Shown: positions 22,046 to 34,283 of the stretch, one piece after another
Layout of the letters: every line of letters begins with the position of its first letter
Numbering within the stretch: position 1 is the stretch's first letter
Assembly: GCF_024586455.1 (NCBI RefSeq)
Contig: NC_065921.1
Coordinates: forward strand, 76,212,720-76,276,719
Source: Bactrocera neohumeralis
Lineage: Eukaryota > Arthropoda > Insecta > Diptera > Tephritidae
DNA length: 64,000 bases
Direction: 5' to 3'
Notes under the pieces: model-generated
Told to the model about the DNA's origin: nothing
Database searches by the model: none
What the model saw: the letters and a program-made list of their open reading frames with translations, nothing else
Position numbers and translations under genes: made by a program

Positions 22046-22770
22046 AAAATCCACCTACCGGAAGCCAATGGAAAGAGGATCGTTACTGTGCATAACGGGA
22101 GCTTTAAGAACAGCTCCAACGGCGGCTCTTGAACTGGTTCTAAGCCTGCTACCTATAGACCTCTTCGTTGAAAACTACGCCCACTTTTCAGCTGGGAAGA
22201 AAAGTTCAAAGTAAACATTGAAAAAGACGGCTTTCGTAAAGGTATGTTAGTTACGCGCACGATGGCTCGAAAATGAACGTTGGAATTGGTGCGGGAAAAC
22301 GGATATACTGTCCAGACTTAAGAATAAGGCAGCGTTCAAAAGATTGAACGAGACCTGGGTGCAAAACTGCAAAAGTCATTTCAAACGGTAGATCAGAAGT
22401 CTTTCATATTGGCATTGACAAAAGCCTCGGAGCTGAAACATAATAAAATGGGGATGACTTATTGAGAATACTGCCAGGAAATGGATCTGACAAGGCACTA
22501 GCTAAACTGGAAAATTTAATGCACTTGCCAGGCACTGGGGAAACAATGGAGCATCTCTTGGTGTCTGGTGATACACTGGAAGGAACTACGTCGACAGCAT
22601 CTGGTGTTAAAATTCGTTCAATGAGGCATCCCAAAGCAGAGAGGTCGTACGTTCATCTAAAGAGACTTCATCTGGTATTGCAAAGGACCAAAAACTATTC
22701 CTCATGGATATAGTAACTGAACTGCATCTGCCATCGCAAAGGCCCAAACCAAATTAACCTAACCTAACCT
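22045..22770 (+). pseudogene. RNase H-type non-LTR retrotransposon tail relic
   Basis: It reads ITGALRTAPTAALELVLSLLPIDLFVE near 22098-22170 (shown here across adjacent segments; the typical connection between RT and RNase H in Jockey/I/R1-type elements), then KMNVGIGAG near 22275 (start of RNase H; the usual YTDGSK aspartate is lost). A diverged, mostly unreadable stretch follows, ending in AACCTAACCTAACCTAATCC at 22757-22776. The tail type matches those of the relics near 12.5, 41.5 and 44.5 kb. Confidence 0.7.
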
Positions 22771-22776
22771 AATCCA

Positions 22777-23169
22777 GTAACCGTTTCTCATAATCATTTG
22801 CTAACAGAGAGAACCGAAATATACGTTTTATTTATGGAAATATCTGTCACCCTGTGTCTTTCAACGATGTAAAATAAAGGAAAATATATAGTGCAAATTA
22901 TCTTACCTTTAAAATCTAGAAGTCATCGTGCGACAGCTCATAATGAACTACGAGTTGCGAATAAGTTTTTGACGCCAAATTTTAATTGCTGATCGACAAA
23001 GTAAATGCATGAAGGCACTGAAAGGAAAAAAAAATAATGTTTTGATGAAATGGAAAACAACATCTTATACAACGAAGTAGTAACAAATATGGTATGTAGG
23101 TAGGTACATATAGGTATTATAGGTATCCTATCGGATGAATTTAGAGTATTTGGGTATATTTTATTACTA
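22777..23169. other. Unassigned AT-rich DNA
   Basis: No coding or repeat signal beyond GTAGGTAGGTACATATAGG near 23096. Confidence 0.35.
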
Positions 23170-23800
23170 ATAATCAATCACAAACTCTTTTATGGTCATT
23201 CAGCGCATATTCAGCGCATTTTAAATTTTGTTTTGTTATCTAAAACGAGTTTTTGAAGCCTGAAACTAAATTTTCACCGTTGTATATTAATTCAGCGCAT
23301 GAATAGTTCTACTAATCGTACAAATATAGAGCATTTTAGAATATGTCATTCTTAATAACCGATCACCAACGTTCATAAGATCATTAAGCACATATTCAGC
23401 GCATTTTAAATTTTGTTTTGCTAACTAAAACGAGTTTTTGAAGCCTAAAAGTAAATTTTCGTCACTGTATTTTAATTCAGCTCATGAATAGTTCTATTAA
23501 TCGAACAAATAAAGAGCATTTGGGAATATTTCATTACTAATAATCAATCACGAACTCTTTTATGGTCCTTCAGCGCATATTCAGCGCATTTTAAATTTTT
23601 TTTTAATATCTAAAAAGAGTTTTTGAAGCCTGAAAGTAAGTTTGCATTAGGTTTAAATTAATTCAGCGCGTGAATAGTTCTATTAGTCGTACAAATATAT
23701 TTAGAGGATTTGGGAATACCTCATTCTTAATAACCCATCACCAACGTTCGTATGACGATTCAGCGCATATTCAGCGGATTTTAAATTTTGGTTTGATAAC
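23170..23800. repeat. 185 bp tandem satellite core (ATTCAGCGC family)
   Basis: Four units are marked by CAGCGCATATTCAGCGCATT and TTTAAATTTTGTTTTG-like text. The inner TCAGC lies at 23211, 23396, 23581 and 23771, giving spacings of 185, 185 and 190 bp. Within each unit follow AACGAGTTTTTGAAGCCT, TTAATTCAGCGCATGAATAG and TTCATTACTAATAATCAATC variants. It is a head-to-tail array with no coding capacity. Confidence 0.88.
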
Positions 23801-26770
23801 TGAAACAAAATTTTTAGTATACTACGAGTAGATTTGAGTTTATTTGTCATTTTCATTATTTGTTTTTCAATAAACTCAAGTGCTACTAATGCATATTGAG
23901 TCATATTAAAAGTCTGCCAACTTAAAGCGCATTTTGCATGCATAAAAATGCAAAAGTTTTACTTTCCAGCATAACGGAATCACATAGGAGTTCTGCGCAG
24001 AATTGCATTACCAACAGCGATATCCTTGCAGCACGTGAGATTCACTTAAAAATGCTAAATCACCGAAAAATGAAATAAAATAATAGAAAAGTCAATTTTA
24101 TTAGAAGAAGCGATGACTCGCAAACGTATGGCGAAATTCCTGTGCGAGAGATAAAACAAGCACTTGCCGAGCTGCTTGATCCTTGCACCTGTGCATGTGG
24201 AAAACGTAGCAAACGTGCCTGGGTAAAAGGATGCAGGAGAAACAGAAAAAAAAAATAATAAAATCCACGAAAAAATAAAAAAAATTTAAAAAAAAAATCA
24301 GACGAAAATCCCAGTGAAAAAGCAAATAGTGAATATCTTTGGGAAGTAGGCAAGAATGGCGCATTAAAACGAAATGGAATATTTAAATGCAGCGAAAATC
24401 TACATAAATGCTATGGGTACTTGCTGAATTTGCCCGCAACCAAAATAAAAATGCATTTCTCCATATAAATTTACATACGACTCTATTTTTATTGCCTGCT
24501 TTGAAAGCCGGCGGGATCACACCGCCATTATTTTTATTGCTGCAATGGAAATGCCGTAAGCTGCAGCCCGAGTGCAAGCGCATATTATGCCACACACAAT
24601 ACTCTACACCATCCACATAGCGGTTTTGTCGCCGAGTTCATAAAAATGTGTGTTTGCCGTCGCTTCATTGCCGCTATGTGGCAGATATCAATAAAGATTA
24701 GCGCTTACAAGCGCGTGAAAAGCATATAGCAGTTAGTGATATCAAACAATGCGGAAAAACTCACGATTTGTTACAGCATTTTAGCTTAAATCTCATTCAA
24801 ATCACGCATGCAGCTATTTAATTAGCATATAAAACACTGAGTGGTGGGCAAAGTGCTAACCTGTGTGGCACAGACACGTCGCTGATACATGTAATGCGCA
24901 TATTTAACTACTCAGCTCAGTTCAGCACGTATTTCGAATGAATCTCACTAATTCAGCTGAAGAATTTTTTATTCAGCGCGGATTTAAAAAGTGCAGAATG
25001 TGGTTTTGGACAAAGTGCTTACGTAAATTACAATTCAGCGCTTATTCAGCTTAGTTTTTAAGGGATTGGCTGTAGAAATTAGGTTTATTTCTGGGATATG
25101 ATGAAAATTAATATCTAAAATAGCTATTTTAAACATTTTACTGTTTTTTCATGCTTTTTTGGACATTCAGCGCTATTTTCAAACATTTTACTGATCAAAT
25201 ATAAATTTTTGTTTATTCAGCGCTTATTCAGCACTACTAAAATGTGTTTTTCTAACCAAATCGAGTTTAAGTAGCACAGAATTTTATTTGGCACTCTGTC
25301 TATCAAATTCAGCGTATTCAAAGTTTTGTTAAACGTAAGGAATTAGAGTGTTTCGAAATATATGAATACTAATAATAAATCAGGACTGTTCATGATACTA
25401 TGTTTATGTTAAAGCTACGGTGTAACAGAATATCTCAAACACCCATTTTCATACAATTTTGTAGCAAATCACAGCTGTCACTAAATCATAATCCGCTCTT
25501 GTTTTAGTGTCACAAAAATAAATTTAGAACACCGTTTACCAATTCAGCGCATTCAACTTTTGATTACTAATCAGGAACATTCTTGATATAATGTTGAAAT
25601 AAACATCGAAAAGGTAAGGTGTAACAGAATATATAAAATACCTAATTTCAAAAAGTTTACGGGCAAATCAAATTTAGTCATTCAGCGATTGTATGCTCAC
25701 ACTAAGTTTGTTTCTGGTTACTCAACCCAGTTTTTGAATCATTAAAGGAAATTTTCAACACTGTACATTAATTCAGCACAGGAACAGTTTTATTAATCGT
25801 ACGAATATTGAGTATTTAGGAATACTTCATTACTCAGAAACGTTCATATGGTCATTCAGCGCAAATTCAGCGTATTTGAAATTTTGTTTTGTTAACTTAA
25901 AAGAGTTTTTGGAGGCATGAGATGCAATTTGGAACACTGTCTGTCAATTCAGCGTAGGCATGGTTTTATAAATCCTATAAATTTGGAGTATTTTCGAATG
26001 CTTTGTTGTTATTAAATATTAAATAAATAAAAATAAAAAATTAGTTCAATTGCATTTATAATTTTTTTATGTATGTTCCTGTATCAAGTAATCATAGTTG
26101 AAGTTCCTTTTATACTTACAATTCCCTAGTATACATTAGTTCACATACGGCATTTGTCAGCAACACTGAGCAATTTAAGACGAAAGCCAAGTATAGAATT
26201 TTTGATAGCAAGCGATTTATACTTATTTTTCGATGTCTTTTCGGCTAAGTAAATCAATTTCTTCTTTGATATTGAAAACTATGTCATATAATTCTTATTC
26301 AGCAAGACCACTAAAGTATTATATGTCAACTTCTGGCCAAAGAAAGGCTATATTTGCTATTCAGCTGCTGCAGTTGTTATTCAGCGGACATAATTATTAC
26401 TAAAAGTGTAGTTCCAGCCATAGAGAGTTTCGTATTTACTATTCCGCTTACACAATTGTTATTCAGCGGACGCAATAATCACTCAAATCATTATTAGAAC
26501 AGGTTTCTGAAATTTGATATTAGCATTGTTATATTTTCAGCCATTGCGCAACTGTGTCTGCTTGCAAACAAAATTGCATTACAAGTTCTTACTAATATAT
26601 ATGTACATGAAACAATAATTCAGCTTGGCATACACGCATTCAGCATGCACTCAAACCACATGCGGATCACAGCTGGCATACAAACAATTGATAACACGCA
26701 TTTGATTGACACCCTGCCAATTCAGCGCATATTCAGCTAGCAGTTTTGCTCACTACCATACAGCGCTATT
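23801..26770. repeat. Dispersed ATTCAGCGC-rich region around the satellite core
   Basis: ATTCAGCGC and close variants recur about 25 times (for example 24972, 25035, 25165, 25214, 25543, 25680, 25854, 25866, 25962, 26343, 26390, 26620, 26638, 26719, 26730). Diverged unit pieces such as AAAAGAGTTTTTGGAGGCAT near 25900 match the 185 bp core. A gap at about 23950-24950 holds unrelated AT-rich sequence with poly-A. The region looks like an older, eroded expansion of the same satellite. Confidence 0.7.
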
Positions 26771-28530
26771 TCACGCAGCACTCTCACTTGCGGTTAATGC
26801 TACTTTCGGCTCATTATTATTTAGCACGTCAATGTGGTTTCCGTACATGACGTTGTCAGCAATGATGCGCTCATAGGCAGTTAGACAACTTCTAATGCAA
26901 ATTCGCGTATATGCTATGTTGTGTATAAGTGTTTTGCGCCGCTGTTGTTGCTGTCAACAATTTGCCAATTGTTTGGCATTTGATGCAAATTTTCGCACAT
27001 TGCCTGCATTAGTAGTGCGCATTTGCGCTTGTTAATTGGGTATGCCATATAACTGTATATCTTTCTGTGTGTATTTGAGTACTGGCATCTGTTTGTGAAA
27101 GTGTGTGGGAGGTCAGAATTGCACTTTGCTGCTCTTTTCGGTATTTGCTGGTAGCTATTTGCCATATGTTGCTACTTATTGTTGTATATGTTTGTATGTA
27201 TGTTCGCAATTATTTGCATAACCTTAATAATATACTAAGCCTAGTCGTTTAATTGTGCCTATTATGCATTTTAATAGGAAAGTATCAACCCAAAAGTCCT
27301 GCACTGGTATTATATTACGTTCATAGTATATTATAGGGCAGTGGTACATTGCGTATACGTAACCTTGCTAAACAGTAATTTCTCTACGTCTATGTCATAG
27401 TAGTTTGTATATATGCATGCATTTATGTTTGTCTGTATATATATATTTATTGTATATATATATATAGATATAAATCTGTCTATATATATATTTACAGTTC
27501 TAAGCTATCAATTACACTGTGCGCTCCTGTTGTGCGTGAGCAACTCTTGGCAAGCACATCTCTAGCAATTTGCTTGTGTCACTTTATAACTCTCCGACAA
27601 ATTTGTTGCCATTAATAACTGTCAATTATTGTTAGTTATTTGTTGTTGTCTGCCATGGCTGTGCCTTTCACTTTTCTCCTCGGGCTGTTACGTCAATTAT
27701 TGCGAAGCATGCAAACAGTTTTGCTGTTTAATTAATGGCACGGTTGTTAGGCTTTGAATGTTGGCGTTAATTATGTTATGCAAATAATTATTTTTTTTTT
27801 TTTGATTAAAGAATAATCAATTAATTATATTTTACAAATTATGAAAAAAAAAATTGTAATTGAGGTTACTAAAATTCCAGTAAATGCAAGCTATTGGGGA
27901 AATTGCTGATTCCGGTTAATAAGGTTTTACTATATTTTTTGTGAGCTACTTCCCTTGGACTGAACTTTCAATTCGAATATGTATGGTATATAACACCGAA
28001 TAGGCTTAAACATCATTAATTTATAGTTATTTGAGGATTGTAATGTTGAAAGCTGTTTTTCAAATTTAGGATTTCAAATTGAGGAAAAATTTGACTTCCG
28101 GTCTTTGAAAGTATCCTCTGAAAGAACATCCGCTAATGAGAAGGCGAAACATCCCCTGCTGGCTGTGCGCTGGGTTTGGGACCGCCACAAAAAACAATTC
28201 AATGAAAAGAAAACACAGCCTGGGAAGACATCCCTTTTGAAGTGCTCACTTTTCGGGAGTAAGAAAATTGAAAAAAATTTTTAGAATTTTTAGAAATTTT
28301 TGTGTTGTTTTCAAGGGTTGTAAAGCTTAAACTACCACAATTTACTAAAAGAGCAAAAACAGCTGTACGTGATGGAAAATTTTTGAACTATGATTCATAA
28401 TCAGTACACCTCAAATGCCCCACAGACCTCTTAGAACCACAGTTATGAACTTTTTCTTCAAATTTGTTGAGTAGTGTAATTTTTTGAGCTTATTAAAGGC
28501 GTCTTAAATATTTTTTCTTGCCCATTGGAC
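26771..28530. other. Unique non-coding DNA with AT microsatellite
   Basis: Host-type sequence. TATATATA tracts lie near 27436-27498, and poly-T and poly-A tracts near 27790 and 27845. Near 28137-28245, AAGGCGAAACATCCCCTGCT then GCGCTGGGTTTGGGACC resembles the 5' leader of the RTE-like family as seen at 33.9-34.0 kb, suggesting a short 5' fragment of that element. Confidence 0.5.
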
Positions 28531-28532
28531 TT

Positions 28533-29264
28533 AAGGAGGGGTAAGGTTTGTTTCGTCGAAAAAAGACCTTTTTTCATGAATTTTTTTAGAAAAAATTATT
28601 GCTGTATGTTTATTTTACTTATTATTATATGAAAGTACAACATTTGAAGGATACTTAAGCAAAGTTTTATCGAAAAATAGCGAGGAATAACGGACTTGTC
28701 GTCGATCTCTGCAGGCACCTCGAAAGGAAGTTTTTGTGCCTGCAGCATCACTGAATCATCTGAAACCAAAAAAATCAAAATGCTTTCTTTAGTTTATTAG
28801 TTTATCTTTCAATTTACGTCGAGTTACTTTTTAATTTTTCAATTTTTCAATTTTTGGTACCACTTTAGAGCCGAAATGACGATTTTAGACGAAAAAATCG
28901 ACCTATTTGTTGTTGTAAAATTGTTAGTAATTAAAAAACTCGACGTCATTCGAGAGCTATATATATGTAGAATATGTGTGCAAAATTTCAAAACGATCGA
29001 TGCAGTAGTTTTTTCTGTAGGCTGGTTACCGACTTCAAAAATGACATATTTGGGAAAATCGATTCAAAATTTTTACCGCTCAGCGCAGGTAGCTGGAAGG
29101 CGCGCAAACCTAAACTAGAGGTACCGTTATTCAACCTGCTGTAACTTCGTTAGTTTTTCTCCGAATGACCTAAAACTTTAACACAATACTCTTGAGATCT
29201 TGTATTCAGAAAAAAATAAAAATAAAAATGGGAAAAAAAAGTGTCAAACCTTACCCTTGTTTTT
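28533..29264. mobile_element. Candidate short TIR element (GGGTAAGGTTTG ends)
   Basis: GGGGTAAGGTTTGTTTCG at about 28538 faces CAAACCTTACCCTTG at 29249-29263, an imperfect inverted repeat of about 13-15 bp bounding roughly 730 bp of AT-rich DNA without a transposase. The right end abuts the dispersed 155 bp repeat, which starts mid-monomer, consistent with an insertion. No target duplication was confirmed. A chance inverted repeat is possible. Confidence 0.45.
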
Positions 29265-29645
29265 GGAGATTATATTGTTACCTTAAGCAGTAATTCTTGC
29301 CAAATTTCGAGAAGATACCACGTCAAATGCGAAAGTTTTCCATACAAGCCCTTGATTCCGATCGTTCAGTTTGTATGGCAGCTATATGCTATAGTTAACT
29401 GATCTGAACAATTTCTTCGGAGATTACATTGTTGCCTTAGAAACTAATCAAAACCAAATTTCATGAATATATCTTGTCAAATGTGAAAGTTTTAGTTCTT
29501 ATATATACAGACAGACGGACATTGCTAAATCGACTCAGGTCGACATACTGATCATTAATATATATACTTTATAAGGTCTCCGACCCTTCCTTCTGGGTGT
29601 TACAAACTTCGTGACAAACTTAATATACCCTGTTCAGGGTATAAA
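29265..29645 (+). repeat. Dispersed repeat with ~155 bp monomers, 3' end with palindrome
   Basis: One complete and one partial monomer (CAGTTTGTATGGCAGCTATATGCTATAG at about 29365, written here only as the family box) lead into the clearest family tail: CAGACAGACGGACATTGC, AAATCGACTCAGGTCGACAT, TTTATAAGGTCTCCGACCC, TTCTGGGTGTTACAAACTTC, ending in TATACCCTGTTCAGGGTATA at 29624-29643. That terminal palindrome also starts the reversed copy at 15.1 kb. Confidence 0.88.
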
Positions 29646-29689
29646 AATTAAATTTGCGGAAGTTGAAAAAAAGTTACAGCTGTTCAAAA

Positions 29690-30900
29690 ATGAGTGAAAA
29701 TAATGATTATACTTGTATATTTTGAAATTATTGTATAAAAAAGGGAAGAAAGCCACGTAAGTCACGAGTTTACGCAGACGATGCTGTATCAGTTCGTGTA
29801 GCACAACAATGGTTCGCCCGCTTCCATTCTGGAAAGTTTGATGTTAAAGATGCATCTCGAATCTCTGTGAAAAATTTATTGGACCGAATTAACTTCTGAT
29901 ATTCATTGCTGAAACGAAACGAAATCGAACCATTTCTGAAACGAATGGTAGCAGGAGGCAAAAAAATGTATCAAATACGATAAAAATGTGCAAAAAAGAT
30001 CATGAGCGTGGTGAAGTGTTATAAAGAATACTATTTTCAAAGAATACGAATATTTATTAATTGAGTTTTCCAAAGAATTGTTTGTCCAAGTGCATTTTCG
30101 CTAACGAAAATGCAACAGTCAACAACTCCGAAGAATTTTAATAATTTGTATTTATTGTTCATTCAAGTGCATTTCCGCTAACGAAAATGCAACAGTTAAC
30201 AAAATGTATAAAACTTTATTAACTGTATTACTTTGCAAAATGCACAAGACACATTTCCTAAGAATTTTTACGCAAGCATTTATTTTTAAGTTATTGCAAG
30301 AAAGCAAAATATTAGTATTTAAGAAAGCACAAAATAAAACGGAATGCTGATTATCGATTAAACCTTCAACTCAGTTGTTTAATTTGTCGTTGTTCATCAC
30401 TTCGGTGAAAAAAGTGTGAAGCTCAACAAATGATCGCAAAGCCAAGATTGACGCCTCGCAATGTTATTCTGAGTATTTATTGAGATTGGAAAGGAATCAT
30501 CCACTATGAGCTGCTCCAGCTACATTGATTAAACTGAAGCAAGCAATCGAAAAAAACGACCAGACCTGATCAACAGAAAGGACTTCGTCTGCCATCAGAA
30601 CAACGCTAGACCATACACATCTTTGACTCGGCAAACACTGGGAGAGCTTGGCTGGAAAGTTTTGATGCATCCACCATATAGGCCTGACCTTGCATCATCG
30701 GAATACCAGTTGTTTCGGTCAATACAGAACTTCCTTAATGGAGTGAAGTTGGCATCAAGAGAAGAACATGAAAATTACTTGTCGTAGTTTTTCGCTGAAA
30801 AACCAGAAAAGTTTTACACTGATGGAATAATGTCTCTAGCGGAAAAAATGGTACATATTTGGTTCATTGAAATTAATTTTTAATATAAAGCGAAAATAAG
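29690..30900 (+). pseudogene. Mariner transposase relic split by ~400 bp of other DNA
   Basis: The N-terminal part reads VAQQWFARFHSGKFDVKDAS near 29800-29860 (binding domain). After an unrelated stretch (about 30010-30405) the C-terminal part resumes: IAKPRLTPRNVILSIYWDWK near 30430, HQNNARPYTSLTRQTLGELG near 30595-30655, MHPPYRPDLASSEYQLF near 30665-30715, then FLNGVKLASREE and EKFYTDGIMSL. The second catalytic aspartate is N (HQNNA for HHDNA) and the third is E (SSEY for PSDY). Several frameshifts. It is long dead, and the first-aspartate region is missing. Confidence 0.85.
30082..30195. repeat. Duplicated 10 bp-stem palindrome
   Basis: TGCATTTTCG-CTAA-CGAAAATGCA occurs at 30091-30114 and, with one change in the left arm, at 30168-30191, about 77 bp apart. 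The flanks CAAG and ACAGT.AACAA are shared too, so the repeated unit is larger than the palindrome. It lies in the foreign segment splitting the mariner. Confidence 0.7.
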
Positions 30901-32419
30901 TAGAAGTTTGATTAGAAATACATACGTCTGTTTTTTGGACTACCCAATATTAAATTTTTAGCAGATATATACAGAATTGTATTGGAATACTACTCAGCTG
31001 CAATTTAAATGCAGAAATACAGATACAGAAATATCTATTTTTTAGACTTCCCGTTAGATTGAAAACATTAGAAATTGCGGTACGTTCCAAGTGAGTGACA
31101 CTAACTAATACCTTTTCAGTTATCAACTTGAGTGATTTTGAATATTTTAATAAATTCATATTTGTTATTTGTTAGTAGTGCCTTCGCTGCATTTGATTTT
31201 CATCACTTCAGGCGAAACTATCATGTTTTCCAAAAAAATTTAATTGCCTCACGAACTCTATGCATATTCAGTAGAGCTGCCGAAAGCTTTTAGGCAAATG
31301 TCTTTGTTGATATTCACTCACAAATTCACTCAAAATGATTTTATTACCAAATAGCGCCTTAAAAGTTACGCAACTATGCAACACGCCACTGACAAACTGC
31401 CATGCAACACTTATTTATGCAACAGCAAGCATTTGTTGTCAAAGTTGAAAGTTTTGCATGCGAAAATTTGTGAGCTGCCACAACAATGCCGGCATTAGAG
31501 AAACAATGAAATTTTTAGTGAGTGCCAACAAACTGTTGCATGTCACAGAAATATACGCCACAAATGGTGTACCATGGCGGAGCAGGCGATTCGACCACAC
31601 CCAGATGACAAAGCAATACGCTCGACCGCTGACACTGTGTGCAGAGAGAGAGTGGAGAGAGTAGGGAGCGTGGCGAGCCGGCTACTGTCGCATTGCAATG
31701 CAAATTAAATGCAACAGCTTCCCACGTATTTACAAATAACAGATAGTAATGCAACAAGAACAAATGTAAACAATAACAAAAACAATGTAATGTGAACATG
31801 TAAACAACTGCTGCAACAATAGCAACAACATAAAAAAAACAATTTGCTGAAGCAAAAATATGCAAAAATGCTGTAAAAGCCACACTGTTTGTTGTTGCGT
31901 GTTGCAAGTGAAATTCTTGCCACACAAGTTGCAACAAACGAATTGCTAACCGCACAGCAGTGAAACCAACAACAACAGGCGTGATCATTAGAAGGCATTT
32001 GTAGGGCTGGTAGTTGTTAGCACAACTCGTTGACAATTATTGTTGCTGTTGTAACTTTTTGTGGCATGCTAAGCCACAAGCACGTGCTCCTGTAAGACAC
32101 AGCAATCCTTGTGTGGAGACGAGAAGTTGCTGGCCTTGCAAGCATGGCGGCCTGAGTTTGCATTTTCTTTACTTGTTTTCGTCTTAAAAAAATACAAGTA
32201 TGTTGGTATGTGTGCGTGTGTCTACATATATAATGCGACACTTAGCGCCCACAAGCACTCGCTGTTTGTTATGCAAATTGATAAAATTTCCGTCAAAGCA
32301 GGAAGTTGTTAAGGAAGCTGAGCAAGCAGTCGAATAACGGTTGAAAAATAAATGCGAAATAGGAATGCCAATGGAAAGATCAAGGAAAGAGGAAAGATAA
32401 AGAGAAGGAAAACCAAAAA
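30901..32419. other. Unique non-coding DNA
   Basis: Host-type sequence with AACAA-rich tracts (about 31730-31980) and GAGAGAGAGTGGAGAGAG near 31644. Open frames here are antisense poly-leucine/cysteine artefacts of CAA repeats. Confidence 0.5.
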
Positions 32420-33225
32420 GTAAATATCTTAAAAATAAATTAGAAAAAAAAATTCTACAAAACAATAACGAATATTTTCCTGAAAAAAATATCTTAAACA
32501 AAAAAAAGATTTTCTAATTTTAAAAAAAAATATTTTCTTGAAAAAAAAAATCTTTAAAAAAATATTTTCTTCAAAAAAAAAATTTCCTTAAAAAAAATAG
32601 TTTCTTAAAAAAAAGTTTGTAAAAAAATATTTTCTTGAAAAACAAAAATTTTTCTTAAAAAAAACATATTTTCCTCAAAAAAAAAATTTCTTAAAAAAAA
32701 ATATTTTCTTCAAAACAAAATTTCTTAAAAAAAAAATTTGTTTAAGGAAAAAAAATATTATCTTGAAAAAAAATTTCTTTAAGAAAAATAGTTTCTTCGA
32801 ACAAAAAAATTGTAAAAAAAAATATTTTCTTGAAAAATAAAAATTTTTTTTAAAAAACATATTTTCCTCAAAAACAAAATTTCTTAAAAAAAAATATTTT
32901 CTTGAAAAGCAAAATTTCTTAAAAAGAAATATTTTCTTGAAAAACAAAAATTTTTTTAAAAACAAAAATATTTTGAAAAAAAGAAATGTTTCTTAAAAAA
33001 ATATTTTCTTGAAAAAAATAAAATTTTCTTAAATTTTTTCTTGAAAAAAAGATTTTCTAAAAACAAAATTATATTAAAATATTTTTTTTTTCGACAAAAT
33101 ATTTTTTCTTTTTTTTTTTGAAAAAAAATTTTGTTTATGTAACTTTTATTTTTAAGAAATAAGGCTTTTCGCTCTTCTTTTTCTTTATCTTTCGTTTTCC
33201 CGAAAAAAAAATAATTTTTTCATTT
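32420..33225. repeat. A/T low-complexity tandem region
   Basis: About 800 bp is built from variants of AAAAATATTTTCTTGAAAAA and AAATTTCTTAAAAAAA with lengths of about 30-45 bp, changing to T-rich near 33090. Units contain TTTCTTGAAA or TTTCTTAAAA cores able to pair with each other. The long antisense frame of K, F and L residues is a composition artefact. Confidence 0.8.
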
Positions 33226-33589
33226 AAAAAGTTAGCGCAATGCCACGACAGCTGCGCATCGCAAAAGTTACCAAAGTTGTGTGATAGTCGGAGAAATGAA
33301 TTTGGCGCTTTCTTGTAGTTTTTGAAAGCCTTTATTACTTCTTAATGCGCGCCACCATTAGCTAGGCAGTCAAAGCGTGGCTGCTGCGGCAAAGTTTTTG
33401 AAAGAGTTTGCTGCAATAATAACAAAAATAAAGTGGATAACTTTTAGTCGCAAACAAGTTTAAATAATTCATAGTGTTTATGAAACACAGCGCGGTCATG
33501 TTTCATACTCCAAAAACGAAAAGAGGTTAAATAAAATGATTAAAGATAGGAAATTTAGCACTTTGAGTTAATATTTTAACATAAGAAAA
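33226..33589. other. Unique non-coding DNA
   Basis: No gene or element was seen. Confidence 0.4.
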
Positions 33590-33730
33590 CGTTAACTTCG
33601 GTTTTTACCGAAGCTAGAATGCGCTTCACAAAGTTTGATCTTTGATCGATCGGTTTGTGGGGCAGCTCCATGCTACAGTCACTCAATCTGAAGAAGTTTT
33701 TCAGATATGGTATTGGTATCTCTTCACATG
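33590..33730 (+). repeat. Diverged fragment of the ~155 bp-monomer dispersed repeat
   Basis: GATCGGTTTGTGGGGCAGCT then CCATGCTACAGTCACTCAAT matches the monomer box TTCAGTTTGTATGGCAGCTA then TATGCTATAGT with heavy divergence. Confidence 0.5.
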
Positions 33731-34283
33731 GTGGATAGAGCCATGTGTAGAATTTACGCAAGCGAAGAAAGTTCTCTGGCCACCATTCACTTGGGAGAAG
33801 CCAAAAATTTTTCTTTTACATATGGCTTAAGCAGCTCACGACTTCTGGTCTTAGACCAAGTATTCTCTAGATAGCCAAAAAACATCCGCTTGAAGGCGAG
33901 CTAAAGTGAAAAGGCGAATCATCCCTACCCAGGTTTGTACGCTGGGTTTGGGACCCGCAACGTAAAGAAACACCCCGAATGAAAAGATCAAAACAGCACG
34001 GATGAGAGTCCACCCTCTGATAAAAACCACTGCAAACGAATTAAGGATTATGATGTAAAGACATGCACTTGAATTGTCCTGTCTCTTGTTTGGGAAGGCG
34101 ACGCTGCCCAGCTGGTTGGTGTCTTCGTAAGAGTAAAGGCTGGCATCACCGCCGTCTAAGAAATGCGATGGGCGATATAAGGACTGAGACGAGTAAGTCC
34201 TTGCTAGCATTTAGTTCTGTGGTCATAGAAAGGAGAGAGACTCCGTCGCCGAGCCATGGCATTGACCCGAGTGGATAAACATA

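Noticed and set aside
22757..22776. AACCTAACCTAACC as a telomeric repeat
   Set aside because: It is short and sits at the 3' end of a retrotransposon relic, as do similar tracts elsewhere in the window, so a retroelement tail is the better reading.
31515..32036. 173-codon antisense frame rich in L and C
   Set aside because: Antisense to CAA-rich non-coding DNA; no domain.
32675..32965. 96-codon antisense frame of K, F and L
   Set aside because: Translation of the A/T low-complexity repeat.
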